DNA from: Planctomycetota bacterium
GTDB taxonomy: Bacteria > Planctomycetota > UBA1135 > UBA2386
DNA length: 17,205 nt
Reading direction: 5' to 3'
NCBI GenBank assembly: GCA_020425885.1
Contig: JAGQRA010000759.1
Coordinates: 1 to 17,205, forward strand
Shown one piece after another: positions 1 to 7,162 of the stretch (positions within the stretch are counted from its first letter, which is position 1; every line of letters starts with the position of its first letter). The notes under the pieces were generated by a model, which had not been told where the DNA came from, made no database searches, and was given only the letters and a program-made list of their open reading frames with translations. Made by a program: the position numbers and the translations under genes.

Positions 1-68
1 CCCCCGGCCACGAGCATCAATCCGGCGATCGCAGCGCTGTTGATGATGAGAGTCGTCTTGATGTTCAT
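1..68 (-). CDS. N-terminus of exported or membrane protein (partial, cut by window edge)
   Basis: Reading leftward from an ATG at 68-66 gives 22 codons with no stop: MNIKTTLIINSAAIAGLMLV then AG. A short start with one Lys and a long hydrophobic run fits a signal peptide or first membrane helix; chemoreceptors and other sensory membrane proteins often begin this way, but nothing specific can be identified. No clear Shine-Dalgarno sequence precedes the ATG on this strand. It would be divergent from the peptidase gene at 291. The rest of the gene lies left of the window, so function is unknown. Confidence 0.45.
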   Translation of the reverse strand, partial: MNIKTTLIINSAAIAGLMLVAG

Positions 69-290
69 GGTTGGAACGCCCGGAGGCTCTGTCTCTCCTT
101 ACCTGGCCTCGCTCCATCGGATGCGCCTCGCTACGGACTGAAACCCATCGACCGGACGACCGTGCGTCGCCGCGGCCCGCGGGTCGAATCGCGGTCGTGG
201 GCTGTCGGGCGGAGTCACGCGGGCTGGCCAGAAGCGCTGCTCGCATGGCCTGTTCGCCCGCTATTGTCGTCGACTTCAACAGGAGGGCAC
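69..290. other. Divergent intergenic region, 222 bp
   Basis: The stretch separates the leftward partial gene from the peptidase gene and must hold promoters for both if both are real. I see no convincing -35/-10 pair. The only clear signal is the AGGAGG Shine-Dalgarno motif at 281-286, four bases before the ATG at 291. Open frames crossing this stretch continue from the peptidase frame or shadow it, and I do not consider them genes. Confidence 0.5.
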
Positions 291-1052
291 ATGCCGACCA
301 AGAAGAACAAGCGCACGTTCGACGCCCGGCCAGATCACGCCGACTTCCGCGATCGCCTCTACCAGGTCTCGCTCGTCAACGTCCCGGCGACGATCCCGCT
401 CGCGGAATACAGGAACGCCAAGGTCCCGATCCTCGATCAGGGCGAGGAAGGCGCCTGCACCGGCTTCGGCTTGGCGACGGTGGCGCACTACCTGCTGCGC
501 ACGCGGCGGGGCGGCGGCGTGGCCGCGCGGGTCAGTCCGCGGATGTTCTATCAGATGGCCAAGCGCTACGACGAGTGGCCGGGCACCTCGTACGAGGGCA
601 GCTCGGCGCGCGGCGCGGTGAAGGGCTGGCACAAGCACGGGGTCTGCAGCGAGCGGCTTTGGCCGAACTCGGGCGTCGCCAATCGGCTGACCAACGAGCG
701 CGAGGCCGACGCCGCCAGGGTTCCGCTCGGTGCCTACTATCGGGTCAACACCAAGGACCTCGCGCACATGCACGCGGCGATGACCGAGGTCGGGGTGTTG
801 TATGCCACCTCGATGGTGCACGCCGGCTGGGATCGGGTCGGCAAGGACGGCATCATCCCGTTCTCGAAGGAGGTCGACGGCGGCCACGCCTATGCCCTCG
901 TCGCCTACGACGAGCACGGCTTCTGGCTGCAGAACAGCTGGGGACGGTCGTGGGGCAAGCAGGGCTTCGCGCGCATCAGCTATGCCGACTGGCTGCAGAA
1001 CGGCTCGGATGTCTGGGTGTGCCGGCTCGGCGTGCCGGTCGTCATGGATTGA
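291..1052 (+). CDS. Papain-family (C1) cysteine peptidase, no signal peptide or propeptide
   Basis: This 253-residue protein carries the papain-fold active site in order. The oxyanion Gln50 and nucleophile Cys56 lie in DQGEEGACTGFG, His199 in DGGHAYALVAY, and Asn215 in LQNSWGRSWGKQGF, a textbook C1 C-terminal motif. It should hydrolyse peptide bonds. The start is the ATG at 291 because AGGAGG sits just upstream; the frame is open back to 162, but that extension (RRRGPRVESRSW...) looks non-coding. The N-terminus (MPTKKNKRTFDARPDHADFRDR) is basic and hydrophilic, with no secretion signal and no inhibitory propeptide of normal length, so the enzyme appears cytoplasmic or exported by another route. 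DARPDHADFRD resembles the start of other bacterial stand-alone C1 peptidases. It is convergent with the glycosyltransferase gene (34 bp apart) and has no evident operon partner. The substrate is unknown. Confidence 0.9.
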   Translation: MPTKKNKRTFDARPDHADFRDRLYQVSLVNVPATIPLAEYRNAKVPILDQGEEGACTGFGLATVAHYLLRTRRGGGVAARVSPRMFYQMAKRYDEWPGTSYEGSSARGAVKGWHKHGVCSERLWPNSGVANRLTNEREADAARVPLGAYYRVNTKDLAHMHAAMTEVGVLYATSMVHAGWDRVGKDGIIPFSKEVDGGHAYALVAYDEHGFWLQNSWGRSWGKQGFARISYADWLQNGSDVWVCRLGVPVVMD

Positions 1053-1085
1053 CGTCGGCCAGCTTCGGATCAGGTCCGCTACGAA

Positions 1086-2591
1086 TCAGGGCAGCTTCGG
1101 ACCGAGGTAGTTGCGGCCGCGATAGATGTCCGCCGAGAACACCGAGAAGCCGAGCCGCTGCACCTCGACCCGTTCGAGCAGCTCGAGGCTGGCGAAGTGC
1201 ACGCCGATGCGCTCGAGCAGGCCCTGACGCATGTCGGGCCGCGGCAGCACCAACAGGCCATCCTCGCCGATGTGCTTCGCCGGCGGCTCCCAGTGATCGA
1301 ACTGCAGCGCCGACAGGCCGAAGGCATTCTGCGCCAGCGTCGGCTCGACCGCGACGCCGGGGCGGGCGACCTTGGCGTGGTTCTTCAGGTGTCGGGTCAG
1401 CTGGGCGGCGTCGCGATAGTCGCCGGCGAAGTAGAACAGGTTGCCGCTGCGTTCGTCTTCGCGATCCACCACCGCCCGCCAATGGTCGACGCGGGCGACG
1501 GTCTCCTCCCAACCGACCCAGCGCGAGCCGCGCCCCGGCGGCATCAGGCGGACGACCGGGGCGATGGCGATCACGGCGGCGAAGCCGATCAGCACGTATC
1601 GCAGCCGTCGCACCGCGACCGGATGTCGCGGCACGAACTCCGCACCGGTCCACCACAGCGTCATGCCGAGCAGCAGCGGCAGCGCGGCCGGCGTCAGCCA
1701 GTTGATCTTGACCTGCACGAACAGCGAGCTGCACAGCAGGAACGCGGCCATCGGCACGCCGAACGCCAACAGCCAGGTCGCCCGCATGTCGCCGCCGCGA
1801 CCGCGCCGCCACAGCCACCACGTCGACGCGACCGTCGCCACCGCGACGACGGGATTCAGCACCAGCAACTGACCGCCGACGAACTGGCCGAGCCACTTCA
1901 CGCCAAGGCCGGCGCGTTCCCACCGGCCCTCGGTCTGGAAGCGGAACGACTCGAAGTCATTGGCCACGTTCCACCAGATCACCGGCAGGAACGTCAGCGC
2001 CGCGACCAGCACGCCCACGTACGGGCCAGGCTTCAGCAGCTGGCGTCGCATCTTCGGGTCGATCAGCAGCAACAGCGCGCCGGCCGGGGCGAGGAAGATC
2101 GCGGTGTACTTGCTCAGCAGCGCGCCGCCGGCCATCAGGCCCGCCAGCGCCCACCAGCCGAGGCCGCCCGAGCGCGAGCGCCACAGCGCCACCAGCGTGA
2201 GCATCCAGAATGCGCACAGCGGTGGATCGGGGTTGGTGAGGAAGCGGACCGCCACGAGATTGGGGACGCCGAGGCACAGCGCGAGCCAGACGAGGCGCGA
2301 GGTCGGCGGCGCCTCGAACGCGCGCAGCAGCGACAGCCCGCCGAGCACGGTGGCGCAGCCGCACAGCCAGCTGCCGAGTCGGATCCCCATGGCGCCGTCG
2401 CCGAACACCTGGCTGCCGAGCCAGATCAGCCAGGCCACCATCGGCGGATGGTCATAGTACGAGAGGTCGGGGTGCTGCGAGTAGCACCAGTAGTACGACT
2501 CCTGTGAGAACACCGGCATCGACAGCGCGAGCCACAGTCCGGCACCGAGCGCCAGCAGCAGAAGGGTGGGTTCGAGTCGTGATCTGGACAT
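1086..2591 (-). CDS. GT39/PMT_2-like integral membrane glycosyltransferase
   Basis: The 501-residue protein looks like an ArnT/PMT-type GT-C transferase, which moves a sugar from a polyprenyl-phosphate donor to a lipid or protein acceptor on the outer face of the membrane. After a first helix (about 9-27) comes the first periplasmic loop with QESYYWCYSQHPDLSYYDHP (residues 30-49). This matches the family pattern of an acidic residue before YYW (here Glu31) followed by YYDHPPMVAW. A second loop motif, TNPDPPL (119-125), stands where the family often has a TDxP-like sequence, and SKYTAIFLAPAG (160-171) is also typical. About nine to eleven hydrophobic segments follow, then a soluble C-terminal domain from about residue 355. 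The ATG at 2591 gives a short basic start (MSRSR) and a good first helix, though I see no strong ribosome binding site. The acceptor cannot be told from neighbours. Confidence 0.9.
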   Translation of the reverse strand: MSRSRLEPTLLLLALGAGLWLALSMPVFSQESYYWCYSQHPDLSYYDHPPMVAWLIWLGSQVFGDGAMGIRLGSWLCGCATVLGGLSLLRAFEAPPTSRLVWLALCLGVPNLVAVRFLTNPDPPLCAFWMLTLVALWRSRSGGLGWWALAGLMAGGALLSKYTAIFLAPAGALLLLIDPKMRRQLLKPGPYVGVLVAALTFLPVIWWNVANDFESFRFQTEGRWERAGLGVKWLGQFVGGQLLVLNPVVAVATVASTWWLWRRGRGGDMRATWLLAFGVPMAAFLLCSSLFVQVKINWLTPAALPLLLGMTLWWTGAEFVPRHPVAVRRLRYVLIGFAAVIAIAPVVRLMPPGRGSRWVGWEETVARVDHWRAVVDREDERSGNLFYFAGDYRDAAQLTRHLKNHAKVARPGVAVEPTLAQNAFGLSALQFDHWEPPAKHIGEDGLLVLPRPDMRQGLLERIGVHFASLELLERVEVQRLGFSVFSADIYRGRNYLGPKLP

Positions 2592-2910
2592 TGGCAGGCC
2601 GGCCGCGGTTTCGGGGGACGATGCGGCGCGGCAGATCGGAGCACATTGGCCGGCCAGACTCCACGTGTTGTGTGGCGTGCGTTCGTCGCCGAGTCGCGAA
2701 TCGGGACGTTGCCGCTCACCGTCTACCTGCCGACCCCGATCCTGCGGAGGCGGCGCTGACGACGATGCTGCGGAACACCATCCATGCCGTAGACGTCAGG
2801 TAGGTATGGTCTGACGCGGAACATAGTCGTCCCCCATGTCATGGAGGACCTACAATGCTCCGCTGCCTCGTTTCCCTTGCAGGCAACGCCTGCCCCAGAC
2901 TAGGAATCCC
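2592..2910. other. Divergent intergenic region, 319 bp, with repeated palindrome and a leader hairpin
   Basis: The gap separates the leftward glycosyltransferase from the rightward secreted protein. I find no gene in it; the short open frames are shadows with no start context. Two things stand out. ACATTGGC occurs at 2588-2595 and 2643-2650, each time leading into a GGCCGGCC palindrome (2597-2604 and 2648-2655). A small perfect hairpin also lies at 2879-2893, near the downstream start. Promoters for both flanking genes are expected here, but I cannot point to a convincing -35/-10 pair. Confidence 0.5.
2879..2893 (+). other. 6-bp perfect hairpin in the 5' leader
   Basis: GCAGGC (2879-2884), loop AAC, GCCTGC (2888-2893) form a perfect six-pair GC-rich stem. 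It ends 17 bases before the ATG at 2911 and is followed by CCCAGACT, not a T run, so it does not look like an intrinsic terminator. It could be a translational or mRNA-stability element in the leader, or chance in GC-rich DNA. Confidence 0.3.
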
Positions 2911-4398
2911 ATGCGTCTGACTCACCCTCTCTTCCTCTCCTCGCTCGCTGCGCTCGTCGCCGGCGAAAGGGCCCTGGCCCAGAACGATGACTGCTCCGGC
3001 GCGATCCAGATCGTTCAGGGCACCAACGGCCCGTATTCGAACTCCGGCTCGACGACTTCGTTCAGCTGGCCCTGCGCCGCCGGCGGCAACGATGTCTGGT
3101 TCATCTACGTCGCTCCCGGGACCGGTCCGCTCACCATCGACACCTGCGGTGCGGGCTACGACAGCGCCCTCGAGCTGTTCGACGGCAACCTCGGTTGCGG
3201 CGGTCTGGTCAGCCTCGGCTGCAACGACGACAGCTGCGGGCTGCAATCTTCCGTCAGCGTCGCCAACGTCAACGTCGGTGACACGATCTACGTACGCGTC
3301 GGCGGATACAACTCGGCCACCGGGACCTTCCCGCTGAACGTCGCCGGTCCGACCGGCAGCGGCCTGGTGGCCACGGCCACCCCCTATGGCACCGGTTGTG
3401 TCGCTCGCAGCACCTCGTTCTACGAGCAGATGTCGGCGGCGAACTTCGACCTCAACAACACGGCGATGACGCTGCTGCCGCTTTCTCCGGGTTACATCGG
3501 GTTGCCCATCGGCGCCTACGTGGCCCCGACCGCTGCCGCGGTTCCGCTCACGCTGCCGGACGACGGCGAGGTCACGCAGCCGCTGACCAACACCTTCAAC
3601 TACGACGGTGGCTCGACGACGTCGCTGACGGTCTGTTCGAACGGCTTCGTCTCGGTCGCTTCGGGCAATGGCTCCGCCTACCTGCCCAGCATCTCTACCA
3701 TGCTCAATGCGCCCGAGACGGCATGGTGGGTGTGGCACGACTTCAACCCGACGGCCGGCGGCCAGGTCCTGTTCGAGGAAGTCGGCCCGACGGTATTCAT
3801 CACCTGGGACGCGGTCTGGGATTACGGCGGCACGAGCACTGCCAATGCCAGCACCTTCCAGTTCCAGTTCGACACCAACGCCGGCGGTGTCGTGATCGCG
3901 TTCCAGACCATGAGCGCGTTGGCGGGCACGACCAACACCGACTTCCTCGTCGGTTACTCGCCTGGCGGCGCGTCGCCCGACCCGGGCTCGATCGACATCT
4001 CGGCCAGGCTACCCGGCACGTTCCAGGTCGAAGGTGCCGACCTGGCGCCGCTGTCCCTCACCTCGGTCGGCCGTCCGGTCGGCGGCACCACGATCAGCCT
4101 GAGCACGACCAACATCGGCGCCACGGCGCCGTTCGGCGCGATCATGCTCGGCCTCAACGACCCGGCGACCGACCTGACCGGCATCGGCATGGCCACCTGC
4201 ACGCAGTACACCGACAACCTCGGCGCGCTGCTGTTCCTGCCGCTCGGGGCGACCAGTTTCCTGTCGCCGCTCACGGTCCCCAACGCGCTCGGGATCGACC
4301 TCAAGGTGCAGTCGTTCGTCTACGATCCGGCCTCGAACCTGACGACGCTCGGCGCCATCGCCTCGAACGGCGTCAACCTGTTCATCGGCAATCTGTAG
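2911..4398 (+). CDS. Secreted multidomain protein with Planctomycetota-style YGTGC module
   Basis: The 495-residue product begins with a signal peptide (MRLTHPLFLSSLAALVAGERALAQ, likely cleaved before NDDCSG). Residues about 25-145 form a Cys- and Gly-rich beta domain (NDDCSGAIQI; GNDVWFIYVAPGTGPLTIDTC; GDTIYVRVGGYNSATGTFPLNV) like the NDDC/PPC-type modules of secreted bacterial proteins. A linker leads to TPYGTGCVARSTSFYE (157-172). Residues about 180-360 resemble a nidogen-like beta domain (FNYDGG, VCSNGFVSVASGN, VFITWD, FQFQFDTNAGGVVIAFQ). The last part (about 376-495) ends in a repeat-like beta module (FGAIMLGLND, GIDLKVQSFVYDPASN). I chose the ATG at 2911 because it places the signal peptide first; the frame is open to 2836, but that extension would bury it. 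GGAA stands a few bases upstream. No catalytic motif is visible; a surface, adhesive or glycan-contacting role is inference. The next gene starts 6 bp downstream, so the two are probably cotranscribed. Confidence 0.85.
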   Translation: MRLTHPLFLSSLAALVAGERALAQNDDCSGAIQIVQGTNGPYSNSGSTTSFSWPCAAGGNDVWFIYVAPGTGPLTIDTCGAGYDSALELFDGNLGCGGLVSLGCNDDSCGLQSSVSVANVNVGDTIYVRVGGYNSATGTFPLNVAGPTGSGLVATATPYGTGCVARSTSFYEQMSAANFDLNNTAMTLLPLSPGYIGLPIGAYVAPTAAAVPLTLPDDGEVTQPLTNTFNYDGGSTTSLTVCSNGFVSVASGNGSAYLPSISTMLNAPETAWWVWHDFNPTAGGQVLFEEVGPTVFITWDAVWDYGGTSTANASTFQFQFDTNAGGVVIAFQTMSALAGTTNTDFLVGYSPGGASPDPGSIDISARLPGTFQVEGADLAPLSLTSVGRPVGGTTISLSTTNIGATAPFGAIMLGLNDPATDLTGIGMATCTQYTDNLGALLFLPLGATSFLSPLTVPNALGIDLKVQSFVYDPASNLTTLGAIASNGVNLFIGNL

Positions 4399-4404
4399 GT
4401 TCCG

Positions 4405-6891
4405 ATGCGCGCGCTGCGCCGCGGTGACGGGCGCCGCGGCGCCTCGAAGGCGGTGATGGGCACGGAAGGTGCCCGCACCGCCGGCCGCTTCGTCGCCTTC
4501 CTGGGCGCGGCTCTCACGCTGTCGCCCGCGCAGTCGCCGCGGCAGGTCTCCGGGATCTACCCGCACCTGGCGATGTTCAACGACGAAGGCGAGTGCGGGA
4601 CCGGCGCCGTCGTGCCGTGGGCCGGCCGCCTGTGGGTCGTCACCTACGCCCCGCACGCGCCGCGTGGATCCTCGGACCGGCTCTACGAGATCACGCCCGG
4701 ACTGGAGCAGATCATCCGCCGCGAGAGCATCGGTGGCACCCCGGCCAACCGGATGATCCATCGCGAATCGCAGCAGCTGTTCCTCGGTCCGTACGCGATC
4801 GATCGTGATGGCGGCGTGCGGGCGATTCCGTTCGCCGCGATGTTCGGGCGCCCGACCGGCAACGCCCGGCACCTCTACGACCCCGCCGGCAAGATCTACT
4901 ACGCCACCATGGAGGAAGGGCTCTACGAGGTCACTGTCGACGGGCTCGGGGTCATCGAGCTGTGGGCCGACGAGCAACGGCCGGATGGGCGCCATGCCGA
5001 TCTGCCCGGCTATCACGGCAAGGGGCTCTACTCCGGGCAGGGGCGCATCGTCTACGCCAACAACGGCGAGCATGGCGAACGCGCGCTGCGGGATCCGACG
5101 ACGCCTTCGGGGGTGCTCGCCGAGTGGGACGGCAAGGCCGCGGCCTGGACCGTCGTCGCGCGCGGCCAGTTCACCGAGGTGACCGGGCCAGGCGGCATCT
5201 ACGGCAGCGACGATCCGGCCAACGACCCGATCTGGTCGATCGGCTTCGACCATCGTTCGCTGATCCTGAAGGTGCTGGACGGCGGCGCGTGGCACACCTT
5301 CCGGCTGCCGAAGGGTTCGAACGGCTATGACGGAGCCCACGGCTGGAACACCGAGTGGCCGCGGATCCGCGACATCGGCGAGGACGACCTGCTGATGACG
5401 ATGCACGGCGTGTTCTGGCGATTCCCGCGCAGCTTCCGCGGCGGCGACAGCGCCGGCATCGCGCCGCGTTCGGCCTACCTCAAGGTCATCGGCGACTTCA
5501 GCCGCTGGCAGGATCGCATCGTGCTCGGCTGCGACGATACCGCGAAGAACGAGTTCCAGAACCGGCGCCGCGCGAAGGGTGAGATCGCGGCGCCGCGATC
5601 GCAGAGCAATCTCTGGTTCCTCGAACCGGAGGAGCTCGACCGCCTCGGGCCGGTGCGTGCCGTCGGTGGGTTCTGGCTGCACGAGGACGTGGCGGCCGGC
5701 ACGGTGAGCGATCCGTTCCTGGTGGCCGGCTTCGCTCGCCGCGGTCTGCATCTCGCGCATGCCGGAACACGCCCGGCGACGATGATCGTCGAGCTCGATG
5801 TCGACGGCCATGGGCAGTGGCAGCGACACGCCGAGATCACGTTGCCGCCCGGCGGCTATCGCTGGTTCGAGCTCGAGGTCGAGGCGTGCTGGCTGCGGCT
5901 GCGGGCGCCGGCGGCGATCACCGCGGCGGTGGCCGCGGCCCACTTCGCCACCGCCGATGCGCGCACCGAGACCCCGGATCCGCGCTTCGCCGGGCTGGCT
6001 ACTTCCGGCTCACGCCGCGTGCTCGGCGGCCTGATCCGGGCGCGAGGTGGCGACCGCACGACGATGGCGTTGGCTTCGATGCGGGCGCTGGACGGCGTCG
6101 TCGAGGACCGCGGCGGCTACGAACTCGACGGCGAGCTGGTGTTGCGGCCGGCCGACGCGGCGCTGCATCGGCACACCCTCGAGCACACCCGCATCCCGGG
6201 CGACGTGCTCGCCGTCGACGCCGCCTCGGTGATCTACATCGACGAGGAGGGCGCGCGCTGGCGGCTGCCGAAGTCGATCTCGACGCGCGCACCGCAATCG
6301 GCGCTCGGTGGCTGTCGCGTCGATCGCGAGGTCGCGACCGAGCGCGACCTGTTCCATGCCGATGGCACGTTCTACGAGCTGCCCGCCGACAACGCCGGCG
6401 GCTTCAGGAAGCTGCGTCCGATCGCGAGCCACGACAGGCTCGTGCACGATTTCTGCTCGTTCCGTGGTCTGCTCGTCATGACCGGAGTCGATGCGGACGC
6501 CGAAGCAGGTGAGCACATCGTGAGGTCGCCGGACGGCGATGCCGCGGTCTGGGTCGGCGCCATCGATGACCTCTGGCGGCTGGGCAAGCCGCGTGGCCGG
6601 GGAGGTCCATGGTGCGATTCCGCCGTCGAGGCAGGCGTGGCCAGCGATCCCTATCTGGTCACCGGCTACGACCACAAGGAACTCCTGCTGTCGCACCGGT
6701 CCGCCTGCACGGTCACCATGACCATCGAGGCCGATCTGTGCGGCGATGGTCGGTGGACCGTGGTCGAGACGATCGCGGTGCCCGAGGGCGAAGACGTGCG
6801 CCACATCTTCCCGCGGGCCTGGTCGGTGCATTGGCTGCGATTGCGCAGCGACACGGCGGGTACGGCGACCGCGCAGTTGATCTACCGCTGA
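4405..6891 (+). CDS. Probable exported protein of unknown function with duplicated ~180-residue module
   Basis: I do not recognise a named family for this protein (828 residues from 4405). An N-terminal hydrophobic run (FVAFLGAALTLSPAQ) suggests export. The ATG at 4456 gives a tighter signal peptide (MGTEGARTAGR then FVAFLGAALTLS) and may be the true start; the 4405 start leaves a 28-residue Arg-rich lead. Residues about 50-330 look like a beta-propeller: repeated short strands such as GRLWVVTYAP, GKIYYATMEEGLYEVT and GRIVYANNG, plus DPIWSIGFDHRSLILKVL. Residues 333-514 and 652-828 are two copies of one module, each with a strand like MHGVFWRFP/ADGTFYELP, then SDPFLVAGF/SDPYLVTGY, then DVDGHGQWQ/DLCGDGRWT, then WLRLR. 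The DxxGxG turns might bind calcium (inference). It lies 6 bp after the secreted protein gene and upstream of a second secreted-protein/sulfatase pair, so a role in glycan capture or breakdown is plausible but unproven. Confidence 0.85.
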   Translation: MRALRRGDGRRGASKAVMGTEGARTAGRFVAFLGAALTLSPAQSPRQVSGIYPHLAMFNDEGECGTGAVVPWAGRLWVVTYAPHAPRGSSDRLYEITPGLEQIIRRESIGGTPANRMIHRESQQLFLGPYAIDRDGGVRAIPFAAMFGRPTGNARHLYDPAGKIYYATMEEGLYEVTVDGLGVIELWADEQRPDGRHADLPGYHGKGLYSGQGRIVYANNGEHGERALRDPTTPSGVLAEWDGKAAAWTVVARGQFTEVTGPGGIYGSDDPANDPIWSIGFDHRSLILKVLDGGAWHTFRLPKGSNGYDGAHGWNTEWPRIRDIGEDDLLMTMHGVFWRFPRSFRGGDSAGIAPRSAYLKVIGDFSRWQDRIVLGCDDTAKNEFQNRRRAKGEIAAPRSQSNLWFLEPEELDRLGPVRAVGGFWLHEDVAAGTVSDPFLVAGFARRGLHLAHAGTRPATMIVELDVDGHGQWQRHAEITLPPGGYRWFELEVEACWLRLRAPAAITAAVAAAHFATADARTETPDPRFAGLATSGSRRVLGGLIRARGGDRTTMALASMRALDGVVEDRGGYELDGELVLRPADAALHRHTLEHTRIPGDVLAVDAASVIYIDEEGARWRLPKSISTRAPQSALGGCRVDREVATERDLFHADGTFYELPADNAGGFRKLRPIASHDRLVHDFCSFRGLLVMTGVDADAEAGEHIVRSPDGDAAVWVGAIDDLWRLGKPRGRGGPWCDSAVEAGVASDPYLVTGYDHKELLLSHRSACTVTMTIEADLCGDGRWTVVETIAVPEGEDVRHIFPRAWSVHWLRLRSDTAGTATAQLIYR
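5401..5946 (+). repeat. Protein repeat copy 1 (residues ~333-514)
   Basis: This is the first copy of a module of about 180 residues. Landmarks in order are MHGVFWRFP, IGDFSRWQDRIVLGCDD, SNLWFLEPEELDRLG, VSDPFLVAGF, LDVDGHGQWQ and CWLRLRAP. The same landmarks recur in copy 2 in the same order and spacing, at the protein level only. The DNA is diverged, so the duplication is old. Confidence 0.7.
6358..6888 (+). repeat. Protein repeat copy 2 (residues ~652-828)
   Basis: This second copy matches copy 1 as follows: ADGTFYELP, SHDRLVHDFCSFRGLLVMTG, AAVWVGAIDDLWRLGKP, ASDPYLVTGY, ADLCGDGRWT and HWLRLRSD. It ends at the C-terminus of the protein. The region between the copies also hints at similarity to the sequence before copy 1 (RVDREVATERDLFHADG against WPRIRDIGEDDLLMTMHG), so the duplicated unit may be longer than marked. 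Confidence 0.7.
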
Positions 6892-7162
6892 GACGGGGAC
6901 GCGCGATCGCCATCGTTCGTGCCCGGAGCGGCCTCATTCAACTCTGCCGCAAGCGAGCCGATGCCGTGAAATCGCTGCTGCCGGGTGGCTTGTGTTCTCG
7001 CCGTGACGAACGTCATGCACCCGATCCCGGCCATCACCTTGACGTCCTTGACGGCGCCTCTCCAGCCTGCGAACCTGTGGTGCTGGCCGGATCGTGCATT
7101 GCCGTTGCGGGCCCGCGCCGGCCCCTCGCCTCGTTTCGCCTCTCTCTGCCCCCGGAATCACC
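6892..7162. other. Intergenic region, 271 bp, before the PPC-protein gene
   Basis: I see no gene here. TTGACG occurs twice, at 7039-7044 and 7048-7053, but neither copy is followed by a recognisable -10 element at normal spacing. From 7129 the leader (CCTCGTTTCGCC... then TGCCCC... then GGAATC just before the ATG) resembles the leader of the other secreted protein gene at 2866-2913. No terminator hairpin with a T run follows the stop at 6891. Confidence 0.45.

Noticed and set aside
1073..1103. GGTCCG (1073-1078) and CGGACC (1098-1103) as a terminator between convergent genes
   Set aside because: The loop is 19 bases, there is no T run, and the right arm is inside the glycosyltransferase coding end. 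A nearby CAGCTTCGGA direct repeat (1060 and 1092) is probably chance.
1197..2507. 436-residue plus-strand frame opposite the glycosyltransferase
   Set aside because: It is His/Gln/Arg-rich shadow sequence, while the minus strand encodes a coherent multi-pass membrane protein with family motifs.
4009..5943. 644-residue minus-strand frame
   Set aside because: It lies antisense to two adjacent genes with normal sequence and is low-complexity shadow, with no start context.
7039..7053. Twin TTGACG boxes as -35 elements for the PPC-protein gene
   Set aside because: No plausible -10 hexamer lies 16-18 bases after either copy, so I do not call a promoter.
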